From Candidatus Thiodiazotropha sp. (ex Monitilora ramsayi) (GTDB lineage: Bacteria > Pseudomonadota > Gammaproteobacteria > Chromatiales > Chromatiaceae): 46,159 nucleotides of DNA. Below the pieces are notes generated by a model. That model searched no databases. It was not told where the DNA came from and was given only the letters and a program-made list of their open reading frames with translations. Shown piece after piece: positions 7,942-15,919 of this stretch; position 1 is the first letter of the stretch; every line of letters starts with the position of its first letter. The stretch lies in assembly GCA_025655575.1 (NCBI GenBank), contig JAHXIP010000027.1, forward strand, positions 1-46,159. Direction: 5' to 3'. Made by a program: the position numbers and the translations under genes.

Positions 7942-9066
7942 TCAGGGTCTGCCATACGGCGAGTACTGAGGCGCGTTCCTATATGGATTGTAACCTGGCG
8001 CAGCCCTTGTACGCGGGTAGGATTGAGGCGGAGGCGGAGGCACCATCATGGCATCACGAAGCTCCCTCTCAGCCTGTATCAGATTGCGCATTGCTTCCAT
8101 CTCGGCATCGGCCGCCTTACGAAGCTCATCAAACTCTTTAAGAATTTTAGCAACAGATTCCGCGTGAGGGTCAGCTACCCCACCTTCTGCTGTCGAAGCA
8201 CCATCGGCTGGCGATTCACTACCGCCTCTAGGAGCCTGCGTTGAAGCAGCCTCTACCTCGGCACTAGAGGTCATAGGTGCCGAGCTATCAGAAGCACCAG
8301 AAGACGCAGGCTCTGCAGCAGCCATCTCGTTTGCGGTGCTTGCTGTTTCTGACGCCTGACTCGCTACAGCTGCCGGTTGATCACCTGCTACCTCTTCCGT
8401 GGCCGATTCTGCTGCAGAAGCATCTTTCTCTGATTCAGCATGTACAACGGAAGTCGGCATAGCTTCTTCTGTCACGGCTGTCTTTGCAGCTGCTGTTGAA
8501 TCAGCACTGCTTTGCATAGAATGGGTCGCCTCCTTTGTCGCAGCGGTCTCTTCACCACTCGGGTGCTTTGCCAGAGAACGAATATAGATGAAGGCCAACA
8601 CCACGATGAGTAGCCAAAACACCACTTTAACCCAGAAACCGCCTGAGCTTTTTGAACCTGTTGACATTGGACTTTCCTCCGAGGATTCCTCTTTTTTGAT
8701 TTTTGCCTGGACGATGACGCCTGATGAGCGATCCGTTGACGCCTCTGCAGTTTTCTTTGAAGCAACTCCGGCTGACGAAGCAGCAGCTACTCCAACCGCT
8801 GCCGCCTGACCGGGTTTAGGACTTCCCGTACTCTGTTTTCCCTGATTGGATGAAGCTTCAGTTGCAGATGAACGCTTCGCAACCGGTGCTTTTTTACTCA
8901 CCGCAGCTTTCTTACTAACAGCCTTTTTCTTCGCCACTTTTTTCTTGGCAACCTTTTTCTTTGCCACCTTTTTCTTGGCTGTTTTCTTTTTTACGGCAGC
9001 TTCTTTTGTCTCGGTATCCGCCCCAGCAGTCACTGTTTTTTCAGTGTCGTTCTTATCTTCCGCCAT
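7942..9066 (-). CDS. Membrane-anchored protein with histone H1-like lysine repeats
   Basis: No named family is recognised. Residues 26-65 are a lysine/alanine/valine repeat (KKKVA units, then VSKKA units) like the tails of bacterial H1-like proteins. A Ser/Ala-rich linker leads to one membrane helix at about 144-162 (FWVKVVFWLLIVVLAFIYI). The following ~140 residues are rich in Ala, Ser and Glu, then a predicted helical segment (ESVAKILKEFDELRKAADAEMEAMRN) and a Pro/Tyr/Arg-rich tail (VPPPPPQSYPRT). The charge distribution places the basic repeat in the cytoplasm. GGGGA lies ahead of the ATG. It is the distal gene of a run with mtiP and the Sel1 gene. A nucleic-acid-tethering role is inference; low complexity makes homology searches unreliable. 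Confidence 0.7.
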   Translation of the reverse strand: MAEDKNDTEKTVTAGADTETKEAAVKKKTAKKKVAKKKVAKKKVAKKKAVSKKAAVSKKAPVAKRSSATEASSNQGKQSTGSPKPGQAAAVGVAAASSAGVASKKTAEASTDRSSGVIVQAKIKKEESSEESPMSTGSKSSGGFWVKVVFWLLIVVLAFIYIRSLAKHPSGEETAATKEATHSMQSSADSTAAAKTAVTEEAMPTSVVHAESEKDASAAESATEEVAGDQPAAVASQASETASTANEMAAAEPASSGASDSSAPMTSSAEVEAASTQAPRGGSESPADGASTAEGGVADPHAESVAKILKEFDELRKAADAEMEAMRNLIQAERELRDAMMVPPPPPQSYPRTRAAPGYNPYRNAPQYSPYGRP

Positions 9067-9151
9067 CTTAAATCCCCATTCTACAAGCAGGTCATGAATC
9101 TACATATTAGCACAGCAGAAACCATGCTTCTCTCGTAATATCTCTCACAAA

Positions 9152-9853
9152 TTAATGCCTTAAGTCTGTTAGCCAGTCTGCAATCCAAGCATAGTGGAGG
9201 TCATCAGGCCTGATAACCTGGAGCCATTTGCCAACATGTTGTATGGCAACGAAACTTTCACCCTGCTGCGTCTTACCCGCCAGCGGCTGATCGATACCCG
9301 GACCTGAGCGCAGATTGGCCTCGGCAGCACTGATTTTTACTTCAAATCCTAGCCAATTTTCCTTCAGAATATCGGCCAAGTAAGGTTGAATCTGTTTTGA
9401 TTTTGCACGGATTTTATCCTTGAGTATCTCACGCGCATCCTCGTGACCATTCCTCGCTGCCTTGAAGTACCAGCGAACGGCCTCATCATCATTCTGCTTA
9501 ATACCCTCACCCTGGGTATAGGCCAGAGCCAGCGCAAACATGGCATCGCTGTGACCTCTGTTAGCTGCCTGGCCCCACCAGTAGATGGCTTTCGGGATAT
9601 CAACCCGCAGGCCATTCCCATTGGCATACAGCCACCCCAGATGGAAAGATGCCTCTGTATGTCCACGCATCGCCAACGGTCTCCAGAGACAGTAGGCCTC
9701 AGCAAAATCCCCTTCTTTCAATGACGCCATACCCATCTCGAATGGATCGGTCTGCGCTTCTATTTGCAGTGCAATAAATAACATCAAATAAGCAAAGTAT
9801 CTTATTGATATTAATTTATATATATTTCCCATTGCGGAGTAATATCTATACAT
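9152..9853 (-). CDS. Secreted Sel1-repeat protein with C-terminal SH3-like domain
   Basis: An N-terminal hydrophobic signal (IRYFAYLMLFIALQIEAQ) suggests export. About three Sel1/TPR-like repeats follow (residues ~45-145; AMRGHTEASFHLGWLYANGNG, ANRGHSDAMFALALAYTQGEG, ARNGHEDAREIL). The last ~70 residues resemble a bacterial SH3 domain (ANLRSGPGIDQPLAGKTQQGESFVAI...GKWLQV), usually a peptidoglycan-binding fold. GGA precedes the first ATG; a second ATG at residue 8 is also possible. It starts 14 bases after the phosphorylase stop, so the two are co-transcribed. The exact role is unknown. Confidence 0.75.
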   Translation of the reverse strand: MYRYYSAMGNIYKLISIRYFAYLMLFIALQIEAQTDPFEMGMASLKEGDFAEAYCLWRPLAMRGHTEASFHLGWLYANGNGLRVDIPKAIYWWGQAANRGHSDAMFALALAYTQGEGIKQNDDEAVRWYFKAARNGHEDAREILKDKIRAKSKQIQPYLADILKENWLGFEVKISAAEANLRSGPGIDQPLAGKTQQGESFVAIQHVGKWLQVIRPDDLHYAWIADWLTDLRH

Positions 9854-9867
9854 TCTATCCAGGTTTT

Positions 9868-10614
9868 TTAAACGGCCCTGAGCGCCAAGAGTGTTATCAG
9901 CAGCGTTTTCACCTGCTCCATACCCTGGACCAGGTTTTTCTCAATCTCCTTCATGCTGATCGGATCGCTACCCCGCCCGGCAGCCCAGTTGGCGACCACG
10001 GCACATGAGGCATAACAGAGATTCAACTCACGAGCCAGCGAGGCCTCTGGCATCCCAGTCATACCGACGATGTCACAACCATCACGCTCCATACGATTAA
10101 CCTCGGCGGCCGTCTCAAGCCGTGGGCCCTGGGTGGCGCCATAGGTCCCACCCGCTATTGGTTTGACCCCACTACTCTCTCCAGCATCCAGTAAATGTTG
10201 GCGAAGAGATTCACAGTAAGGCTGAGTAAAATCGATATGGGTGACATGGGGAAGATCAGCCTCGTACAGAGTGTGCTCACGACCGTAGGTATAGTCGATG
10301 ATCTGATCGGGAATTGCGATCAGTCCAGGCCCCATGGTTTTTTTGATCCCACCTACAGCGGCTACACCAATGACATTTTCCACACCCACATGTTTGAGTG
10401 CCCAAAGATTTGCCCGGTAATTTACCCGATGGGGCGGGATACTATGGGCTGGACCATGTCGGGGCAGGAAAACCACCTCTTTTCCGCCGAGCCTTCCATG
10501 GGTCAGTGGCGCAGAGGGCTCGCCGAAGGGTGTGTGGCAGACCTCACGATGAACGATCTCGAGGTTGGGTATCTTATCCAGACCCGTGCCGCCGATAATG
10601 GCTAATTCTGACAT
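9868..10614 (-). CDS. S-methyl-5'-thioinosine phosphorylase (MTAP/PNP family)
   Basis: Phosphorolyses a methylthio-nucleoside from polyamine or homoserine-lactone synthesis to a purine base and methylthioribose-1-phosphate. IIGGTGLDKIP at the N terminus, the phosphate-binding FLPRHGPAHSIPPHRVNYRAN block and GGTYGATQGPRLET match the family. The base-binding stretch reads ANWAAG, with Asn and Ala where human MTAP has Asp220 and Asp222. Asn at this place favours 6-oxopurines, so methylthioinosine rather than methylthioadenosine is the expected substrate, as in Pseudomonas. The start is ATG (MSELAIIGG); a longer frame reaches 10737 but has no family similarity. A nearby hpt would salvage the hypoxanthine released. 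Confidence 0.85.
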   Translation of the reverse strand: MSELAIIGGTGLDKIPNLEIVHREVCHTPFGEPSAPLTHGRLGGKEVVFLPRHGPAHSIPPHRVNYRANLWALKHVGVENVIGVAAVGGIKKTMGPGLIAIPDQIIDYTYGREHTLYEADLPHVTHIDFTQPYCESLRQHLLDAGESSGVKPIAGGTYGATQGPRLETAAEVNRMERDGCDIVGMTGMPEASLARELNLCYASCAVVANWAAGRGSDPISMKEIEKNLVQGMEQVKTLLITLLALRAV

Positions 10615-10838
10615 TATTTTCAATTTTGTTGGATGTGAAGAGTCAGCCAATTCTACCGTGATGTCGCCGTTATGAGAATCCAGAGATTGATCTCTTCCAT
10701 ATGATCCTCGAATAGCCTCACGGAATAGGCATCTCACCGATGTCTTTAACTAGATCAACATTTTGCAGATTAGAAAATGGAAGGGACAGGACACCACCCG
10801 TCATCTACTGCAAGGTTCCTAGAAGCGACCCAAATGAA

Positions 10839-10875
10839 ACGGGGGAAGCGCTTTCACGCTTCCCCCGTCTTTTTC
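10839..10875 (-). terminator. Terminator after the hemerythrin-like gene
   Basis: A perfect 12-bp stem (10839-10850 with 10857-10868; ACGGGGGAAGCG arm) and a 6-nt loop. On the minus strand it is followed by TTTCATTT; on the plus strand by CTTTTTCT, so it may act both ways. It sits about 30 bases past the hemerythrin stop. Confidence 0.75.
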
Positions 10876-10896
10876 TATCGTTATTTAACCTAAATC

Positions 10897-11337
10897 TCAG
10901 ACGGCACGTGCCAAAACACCAGTGCTTTCCAGTGTGGGTATCAGGATCGATTCTTCACGCTGTATGCGATCTTCGATCATATCGAAGACTTCCATGGTTT
11001 CCGCGATGAATTCATCACTGAAGTTGAAATCACAGTTCTTCAACCACTTTGCATGATATCTCTCGAACTGTTTTCTCATCGGTTTCTGACCGTTGAGAAA
11101 CCCCCATGCCATGGATTTGAGTTTGGGATCCTGGTGAATCAACAGGTCAGGATATATGGATCTATCCTGTTCCGTCATATGTTCCTTCATCTTATCAGCC
11201 AAATCACAAATCAGTTTATGTGTTGTCATGGCGTTTGGCCGAATACTCAACTGCTCTTTGGTCATCATTGCCCTAAGATCACTGATCATATCCAACATAT
11301 CAGTGTGACTGCCTTTTAGGTTTTCTATTGCGCTCAC
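10897..11337 (-). CDS. Hemerythrin-like (HHE) domain protein
   Basis: A four-helix protein of 146 residues that probably binds a di-iron centre, a family used in oxygen, NO or iron handling. Candidate ligands are the His of KGSHTDM, the His of TTHKL, the KEHMTEQDRSIYP block, YHAKW and REESILIP. In the central block Gln stands where the common HxxxE motif has Glu, so the centre may be modified. The start is taken as GTG at 11337 because GGAGG lies exactly six bases upstream; the frame continues open to 11463, and an ATG at 11358 has no such site. It sits alone between hpt and the phosphorylase, with a structured leader and its own terminator. Confidence 0.7.
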   Translation of the reverse strand: MSAIENLKGSHTDMLDMISDLRAMMTKEQLSIRPNAMTTHKLICDLADKMKEHMTEQDRSIYPDLLIHQDPKLKSMAWGFLNGQKPMRKQFERYHAKWLKNCDFNFSDEFIAETMEVFDMIEDRIQREESILIPTLESTGVLARAV

Positions 11338-11375
11338 TACCACCCTCCAAATATTCATCTTTGCATCCGTGTATA

Positions 11376-11454
11376 TTCGCTTTGCGAAAGGATTGCGATA
11401 CAACATACGGCTATCCGGTCTTCGCCGGTTGATTAGCCCGCTTACGGCGTAAGC
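11376..11454 (-). promoter_or_regulatory. Structured leader of the hemerythrin-like gene (three hairpins)
   Basis: Reading toward the gene there are three successive inverted repeats. First GCTTAC/GTAAGC (11440-11454, perfect, 3-nt loop). Then a nested hairpin with outer arms at 11434-11438 and 11409-11413 and inner CCGG/CCGG at 11415-11428. Last TTCGC/GCGAA (11376-11388, perfect, 3-nt loop). The ribosome-binding site follows at 11344-11348. It matches no riboswitch class I can name. Confidence 0.4.
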
Positions 11455-11563
11455 TTGGACCATATAGGGAAAAATGGCAATAGGTACTTAATTCTATTAG
11501 AATTTTCTCAAGACACCCCCACGGGTAATCCCTTAAATTCACCTTAACGCAGTAGGGAAAATA

Positions 11564-12118
11564 CTAATCTTCGGGGATAGCAAGAATCGCTGCTACGTTT
11601 CGAAGATAACCTTTGTAGTCCATGCCGAAGCCGAATACATAGCGATCCTCTACTTCTAAACCCACAAAATCAGCCTTGTAGCCATTGCTTCTGTCATGCA
11701 CTTTTTCCACCAGCACTGCGCTATAGACCGCCGATGCGCCAGCCTCGTGGCAGGCTTTGACAATGGCAGCCAAGGTGATGCCTTCGTCCAGAATATCATC
11801 AATAACCAGCACGACCTCTTCCTTTAGAGAGGTGCTTGGCTGTCCGATCCATTCAAGGTCGGCGCCTGAGGTCTCTCCGCGATATCGGGTGGCATGGACA
11901 TAGTCCTGCCTCAGAGGAAAATCCAGACGAGTCAATAGATGTCCTGTCGGTATCAGTGCACCATTGAGTACGCATAGAACAATGGGATCCTCCCCCGACA
12001 GTTTGTCGGTAATCTCGTTGGCGAGCCGGTCGAGCGTTTGCTCAACCTCAGCTCTTGAGTAGAGCTCCTGTGCATTGGCAAGCGTATCTGCGGCTTCTTT
12101 TGGCGTGATCATAGTCAT
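11564..12118 (-). CDS. hpt: Hypoxanthine-guanine phosphoribosyltransferase-like protein
   Basis: Converts hypoxanthine or guanine plus PRPP to IMP or GMP in purine salvage. The PRPP-binding loop VVLVIDDILDEGIT is near residues 105-118, and the N-terminal VLNGALIPTGHLL and C-terminal VEDRYVFGFGMDYKGYLRN blocks are typical. Length 184 residues is normal. The GAAGAAG sequence before the ATG overlaps the end of nagZ, and the two genes are six bases apart, so they form one unit. Confidence 0.9.
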   Translation of the reverse strand: MTMITPKEAADTLANAQELYSRAEVEQTLDRLANEITDKLSGEDPIVLCVLNGALIPTGHLLTRLDFPLRQDYVHATRYRGETSGADLEWIGQPSTSLKEEVVLVIDDILDEGITLAAIVKACHEAGASAVYSAVLVEKVHDRSNGYKADFVGLEVEDRYVFGFGMDYKGYLRNVAAILAIPED

Positions 12119-12124
12119 ACTTCT

Positions 12125-13174
12125 TCAATCGAGATTGAGACTGAGTGTGGTTTCATCTGGGTTTTGTGCAAGTTTGTCCACAGCCTCTTTCCAGCGTGGA
12201 TCCATGTGAAGTGATTGGAGACTCAGCGGTTTACGGCCATGCATTCTCACCAGACGCACGTGCATTGCCGGATCATCATATCCCTTGAGATGATCGAGCA
12301 CTTCAAGCGCGGCCGGGCGGTTATTGCAGACAAGTACCATATCGCAACCGGCTGTCAGTGCAGCCTCCGCACGGGATGCATAGCTGCCCGCAGCATCGGC
12401 GGCTGCCATATTGAGATCATCACTGAAAATGATGCCTTGAAATCCCAACTGCCCGCGTAGAATCTTTTGCAGCCAGAAATGTGAAAAACCAGCCAGATGG
12501 TTATCGATACGCTGGTAGATGACATGTGCCGGCATCACAGCCTCCATACCCGCTTGGATCATATGATCGAACGGACGCAGGTCTTCTAATTCAATGTCTT
12601 CGAAACGTCTCACATCTACCGGCAATTCAGTATGGGAGTCACCCGCTACACCCCCATGACCGGGAAAATGCTTACCCACCACCGCCATACCGGCAGCGTG
12701 ACTACCCACCATCCAGGCATGCGCCAGTCTGGCTACAGTGTCCGGTTCCTTAGCGAAGGCCCGGTCTCCGATCACCCGACTGATGGCGTGCCCCAGATCG
12801 AGCACTGGCGCAAAGCTGAAATCAATGCCACAGGTTCGCAGTTCGGCGGCCATCAACCAGCCACCTAACTCAGCCAGTTTCAGGCCGCGATTAGGCTGGC
12901 GCTCGTACTGCTCGCCATACCAAGCCGCAGGCGGTAGATGGGTAAAGCCCTCCCTGAATCGCTGCACCCGCCCGCCTTCGTGGTCCACGGCGATCAAAAG
13001 ATGGGGATTTCTGACCGCATGTATCTCCTGGCAGAGCGAGCTCAACTGCGCATGCGAGGTGTAGTTGCGGGAAAAAAGGATCACTCCGCCCACAGCGGGG
13101 TGTTGCAGGAGCACTTTTTCTTCCTGCGAGAGGGTGGTTCCCTCAAGATCGAGCATGACCGGTCCGAGACTCAT
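12125..13174 (-). CDS. nagZ: Beta-N-acetylhexosaminidase, peptidoglycan recycling
   Basis: Cytoplasmic glycoside hydrolase family 3 enzyme that removes GlcNAc from anhydro-muropeptides. The signature KHFPGHGGVAGDSH is at residues 168-181 (catalytic Asp-His pair) and the nucleophile Asp is in SDDLNMAA near 251-258. VDHEGGRVQRF is at 63-73. The start MSLGPVMLDLEG at 13174 matches the family; an upstream extension to 13261 has no similarity. No signal peptide, as expected. It is divergent from a FliL-like gene and about 2 kb from a peptide importer that may supply muropeptides. Confidence 0.93.
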   Translation of the reverse strand: MSLGPVMLDLEGTTLSQEEKVLLQHPAVGGVILFSRNYTSHAQLSSLCQEIHAVRNPHLLIAVDHEGGRVQRFREGFTHLPPAAWYGEQYERQPNRGLKLAELGGWLMAAELRTCGIDFSFAPVLDLGHAISRVIGDRAFAKEPDTVARLAHAWMVGSHAAGMAVVGKHFPGHGGVAGDSHTELPVDVRRFEDIELEDLRPFDHMIQAGMEAVMPAHVIYQRIDNHLAGFSHFWLQKILRGQLGFQGIIFSDDLNMAAADAAGSYASRAEAALTAGCDMVLVCNNRPAALEVLDHLKGYDDPAMHVRLVRMHGRKPLSLQSLHMDPRWKEAVDKLAQNPDETTLSLNLD

Positions 13175-13274
13175 CCTGTACACTGCCTCATTCAATATTT
13201 CCCGCAGTATGCCGTAAAGATAGGTGAGCATAAAACAGTGAATACACACGTCACTGCCCACCGGCAGTCCGTGA

Positions 13275-13715
13275 ATGTTAACGAGGTACAGTCCGGTGAT
13301 CTACAAGCGTGCGATCGTTCTTCTTTTAATCACCCTAATATCCCCCACTCTGCCCGCCTTGGCAGCGGATGAGGAAAAGGACGAGGAACAGCAAGAGGCG
13401 GTGACAATCAGTTACCACCAGATCAAGCCCTCACTGGTGGCTAATCTGGCCAGTGGTGGCAAGTATATCCGCTGTGACATCCAACTGATGACCAAGGATG
13501 ATGCCTTTCTGGAGGATCTCAAACTGCATGACCCGGCGATCCGCCACACACTGTTGCTGTTGCTCTCTGAACAGGACGGAAAGACGATCAAGACTCCTGA
13601 AGGAAAGGAGGCGTTACGTAAAAAGGCCCTGAGTCAAGTCAACAGCCTGATGAAAGAGCAAACCGGTAAAAATGCCCTACAAGCACTTTTTTTCACGACA
13701 TTTTTTGTTCAGTAA
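13275..13715 (+). CDS. Orphan FliL-like flagellar basal-body-associated protein
   Basis: An N-terminal signal or membrane segment (RAIVLLLITLISPTLPALA) leads to an acidic linker and a FliL domain: YHQIKPSLVANLASGGKYIRCDIQLMTKDDAFLEDLKLHDPAIRHTLLLLLSEQ, then TPEGKEALRKKAL and FFTTFFVQ at the end. FliL proteins modulate flagellar stator function. No flagellar gene is nearby, so this paralogue may be a stand-alone envelope protein. A GTG at 13296 preceded by GAGG is an alternative start. Its last 23 bases overlap the convergent permease gene. Confidence 0.75.
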   Translation: MLTRYSPVIYKRAIVLLLITLISPTLPALAADEEKDEEQQEAVTISYHQIKPSLVANLASGGKYIRCDIQLMTKDDAFLEDLKLHDPAIRHTLLLLLSEQDGKTIKTPEGKEALRKKALSQVNSLMKEQTGKNALQALFFTTFFVQ

Positions 13716-14505
13716 CGAAACGGATATCCAGCCTATCCCGCAGCTGGTCACCCAACAGATTAAGGGAAAGTACTACCAGCAGCATGATCACACCCGGCGC
13801 CAACACCAAATGCGGCGCCATCAACATATAGCTGGTCCCATCCCGAATCATACTGCCCCAGGATGCATCCGGTGGCTGTATGCCCAGACCCAGAAATGAC
13901 AAACCTGCCTCAGCAATCACCATACCGGCAATACCGAATGTCGCTTCAACAATCAAAGGGGCCGCTAGTAATGGCAGCAGATGGCGACTGAGGATGACCC
14001 AGCGAGAGCTGCCAAGTGCAACGGCTGCAGTCACATGATCCCGCTCCCTGAGTGAGAGTACTTGCCCCCTGGCCAGACGAGCGTAGCCGACCCAACCCAC
14101 CATTGAAAGTGCAATGATCAGGTTATCCAGTCCAGGGCCCATGACGCCAGCCAAGGCGATGGCGAGCAGAATCCCAGGGAACGCCATAAAGACATCAATT
14201 AAACGAACCAGCAACAGATCCAGCCATCCACCTTGATAGGCAGCCAGCATGCCAATCGTAGTGCCCAGCATCAGGGAGATAGTCACAACACCGATGGCAA
14301 CAATAAATGAAGTACGAGCACCAGCCAGTAGTCTCTGTAAGACTGGCCGGCCAAGATCATCAAAGCCCAATAGGCCGGACTTGCCTGGCGTATCGAGGAT
14401 GTGATCCAGATTCACCATGTTGGCACCCGAGACTAAACTGTTACCAAAGAAGGCTGCCAAGGCCCACAAGAGCATCACAGCCAAAGGCAACCAGCGCCAG
14501 ATCAA
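13693..14505 (-). CDS. Oligopeptide-type ABC transporter permease (OppC/DppC family)
   Basis: Second membrane subunit of a peptide importer, about 270 residues, with six membrane segments and the coupling motif VTAAVALGSSRWVILSRHLLP. C-terminal blocks EAGLSFLGLGIQPPDASWGSM are diagnostic of the DppC family. The start is a TTG at 14505: it overlaps the stop of the upstream permease (TTGA) and has GGAGG exactly six bases before it; no ATG fits. Genes for the ATPase subunits are absent here. Confidence 0.87.
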   Translation of the reverse strand: MIWRWLPLAVMLLWALAAFFGNSLVSGANMVNLDHILDTPGKSGLLGFDDLGRPVLQRLLAGARTSFIVAIGVVTISLMLGTTIGMLAAYQGGWLDLLLVRLIDVFMAFPGILLAIALAGVMGPGLDNLIIALSMVGWVGYARLARGQVLSLRERDHVTAAVALGSSRWVILSRHLLPLLAAPLIVEATFGIAGMVIAEAGLSFLGLGIQPPDASWGSMIRDGTSYMLMAPHLVLAPGVIMLLVVLSLNLLGDQLRDRLDIRFVTEQKMS

Positions 14506-15431
14506 GGCCTGCCTCCATAACGTATACGTGGATCTACCAGGCCATAAGCAATATCTGTCACTGTATTGATGAGTACGTAGGTGAGACTCACGAACAACAC
14601 ACATCCCTGTACGACGGGGTAATCACGCCTCTGGATTGAATCGATCATTAAAGTGCCGATACCAGGCCAGTCGAATACCACCTCAGTCACCACTGCGCCT
14701 CCTAGCAAGGCTCCCAATTGCAAACCGATCAATGTTATCACCGGCAACCAGGCATTACGCATAGCATGTCGCCACAGTACATGAGGTTCACCAAGGCCTT
14801 TAGCCCGTGCTGTCCTGACATAGTCCTCACCCAATACCTCCAGCAGACTGCTGCGGATCATACGTGCAAGAATGGCCGCAAAGCCCGTACCCAGCGTGAT
14901 CGCCGGTAATACCAGACTCGTGCTGGACTCGCGTCCGCTCACCGGCGTCCAACCCAGCCAGAGTGAGAAAAACAGAATTAGCATCGGACCCAACCAAAAA
15001 TTGGGTATCGAAATGCCCAGTGTGGAGAAACTCATGGCGCCCCAATCCCAAATTGTTCCTCGCTTGAGCGCCGCTAAAATCCCTAGCGGTAAAGCAATCA
15101 CAAAGGCACATAGCAATGCAGCAAAGGCGAGTTGTAGTGTCGCTGGTATGCGTTCAACCAACAATCCGACTACAGATTGCTTTGCATACAGTGAGTCACC
15201 CAGATCAAATTGCAATAACCCGGTCAGGTAATGGGCGAGCTGGCTGACTATGGACTGATCGAGACCCATGGCATGCCGTAGTGCCTCGCGATCGGCCGCC
15301 CGGGCAGACTCTCCCAGCATCACATCAACGGGATCACCGGGTATCAGGTGAATCAGCAAAAAAACCAGGCAGACCACACCAACGATTACCAGTAAAGCAC
15401 TCAGTAAACGGGAAATGAGAAAGTCGATCAT
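14502..15431 (-). CDS. Oligopeptide-type ABC transporter permease (OppB/DppB family)
   Basis: First membrane subunit of the importer, 309 residues. N-terminal ISRLLSALLVIVGVVCLVFLLIHLIPGDP, the coupling loop EDYVRTARAKGLGEPHVLWRHAMRNA and the end block FDWPGIGTLMIDSIQRRDYPVVQG are typical. The ATG at 15431 follows the L,D-transpeptidase stop by two bases. It is translationally linked to the next permease. The transported peptide is unknown; murein peptides are plausible from the neighbours. Confidence 0.9.
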   Translation of the reverse strand: MIDFLISRLLSALLVIVGVVCLVFLLIHLIPGDPVDVMLGESARAADREALRHAMGLDQSIVSQLAHYLTGLLQFDLGDSLYAKQSVVGLLVERIPATLQLAFAALLCAFVIALPLGILAALKRGTIWDWGAMSFSTLGISIPNFWLGPMLILFFSLWLGWTPVSGRESSTSLVLPAITLGTGFAAILARMIRSSLLEVLGEDYVRTARAKGLGEPHVLWRHAMRNAWLPVITLIGLQLGALLGGAVVTEVVFDWPGIGTLMIDSIQRRDYPVVQGCVLFVSLTYVLINTVTDIAYGLVDPRIRYGGRP

Positions 15432-15433
15432 GA

Positions 15434-15919
15434 CTAGTCGACAATCTCCACCAACATGCCATTCTCGACCCAATCAAAGAGTTCGATAAGATCCCGGTTA
15501 CGCATTCGAATACAACCATGTGAGGCGGGCTTACCGATCAAGTTTTCTTCAGGGGTTCCGTGTATGTAAACATAGCGCTTTAGCGTATCAACCCGACCTC
15601 CCCTGTTTAATCCGGGCTCGATGCCAGTCAGCCAGAGTATCCGAGTGAGAACCCAATCACGGTCGGGCTCTTTTTCTGCTAGTGCATCACTGAAGATCTC
15701 ACCTGTGGCCCTTCGTGCAACGAAAACGGAATCAAGCGGACACCCCTCGCCGATTTTAAGACGAATTCGATGCTTGCCTCTAGGTGTACAGCCGCTATCA
15801 AATTGCTCACCTGTACCACGCACTCCAGTCGAAACAGGGTATGTCGCGAGTGGCTGCCCAGCATCTAAACAGATCAATCTCTGATGTTTTACTTCAATGC
15901 GCAGTTGCCGCTTGGGCAT
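15434..15919 (-). CDS. L,D-transpeptidase (YkuD family) without signal peptide
   Basis: Peptidoglycan cross-linking or lipoprotein-anchoring fold. The catalytic motif ASHGCIRM places the nucleophile at Cys136, with the partner His near 120 in YIHGTPEEN. The whole 161-residue protein is the YkuD domain; no signal peptide or membrane segment precedes it, although such enzymes act in the periplasm. GGGGGA stands before the ATG. It overlaps the end of the binding-protein gene by 26 bases and is followed two bases later by a permease, so it is embedded in the importer operon. Confidence 0.87.
   Translation of the reverse strand: MPKRQLRIEVKHQRLICLDAGQPLATYPVSTGVRGTGEQFDSGCTPRGKHRIRLKIGEGCPLDSVFVARRATGEIFSDALAEKEPDRDWVLTRILWLTGIEPGLNRGGRVDTLKRYVYIHGTPEENLIGKPASHGCIRMRNRDLIELFDWVENGMLVEIVD

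Noticed and set aside
8846..9097. Phe-rich hydrophobic frame opposite the lysine repeats
   Set aside because: It is the complement of the AAA/AAG lysine codons and looks like a membrane protein only by that artefact.
11376..11454. c-di-GMP (GEMM) riboswitch
   Set aside because: The hairpins are suggestive, but the conserved GEMM sequence blocks are missing.
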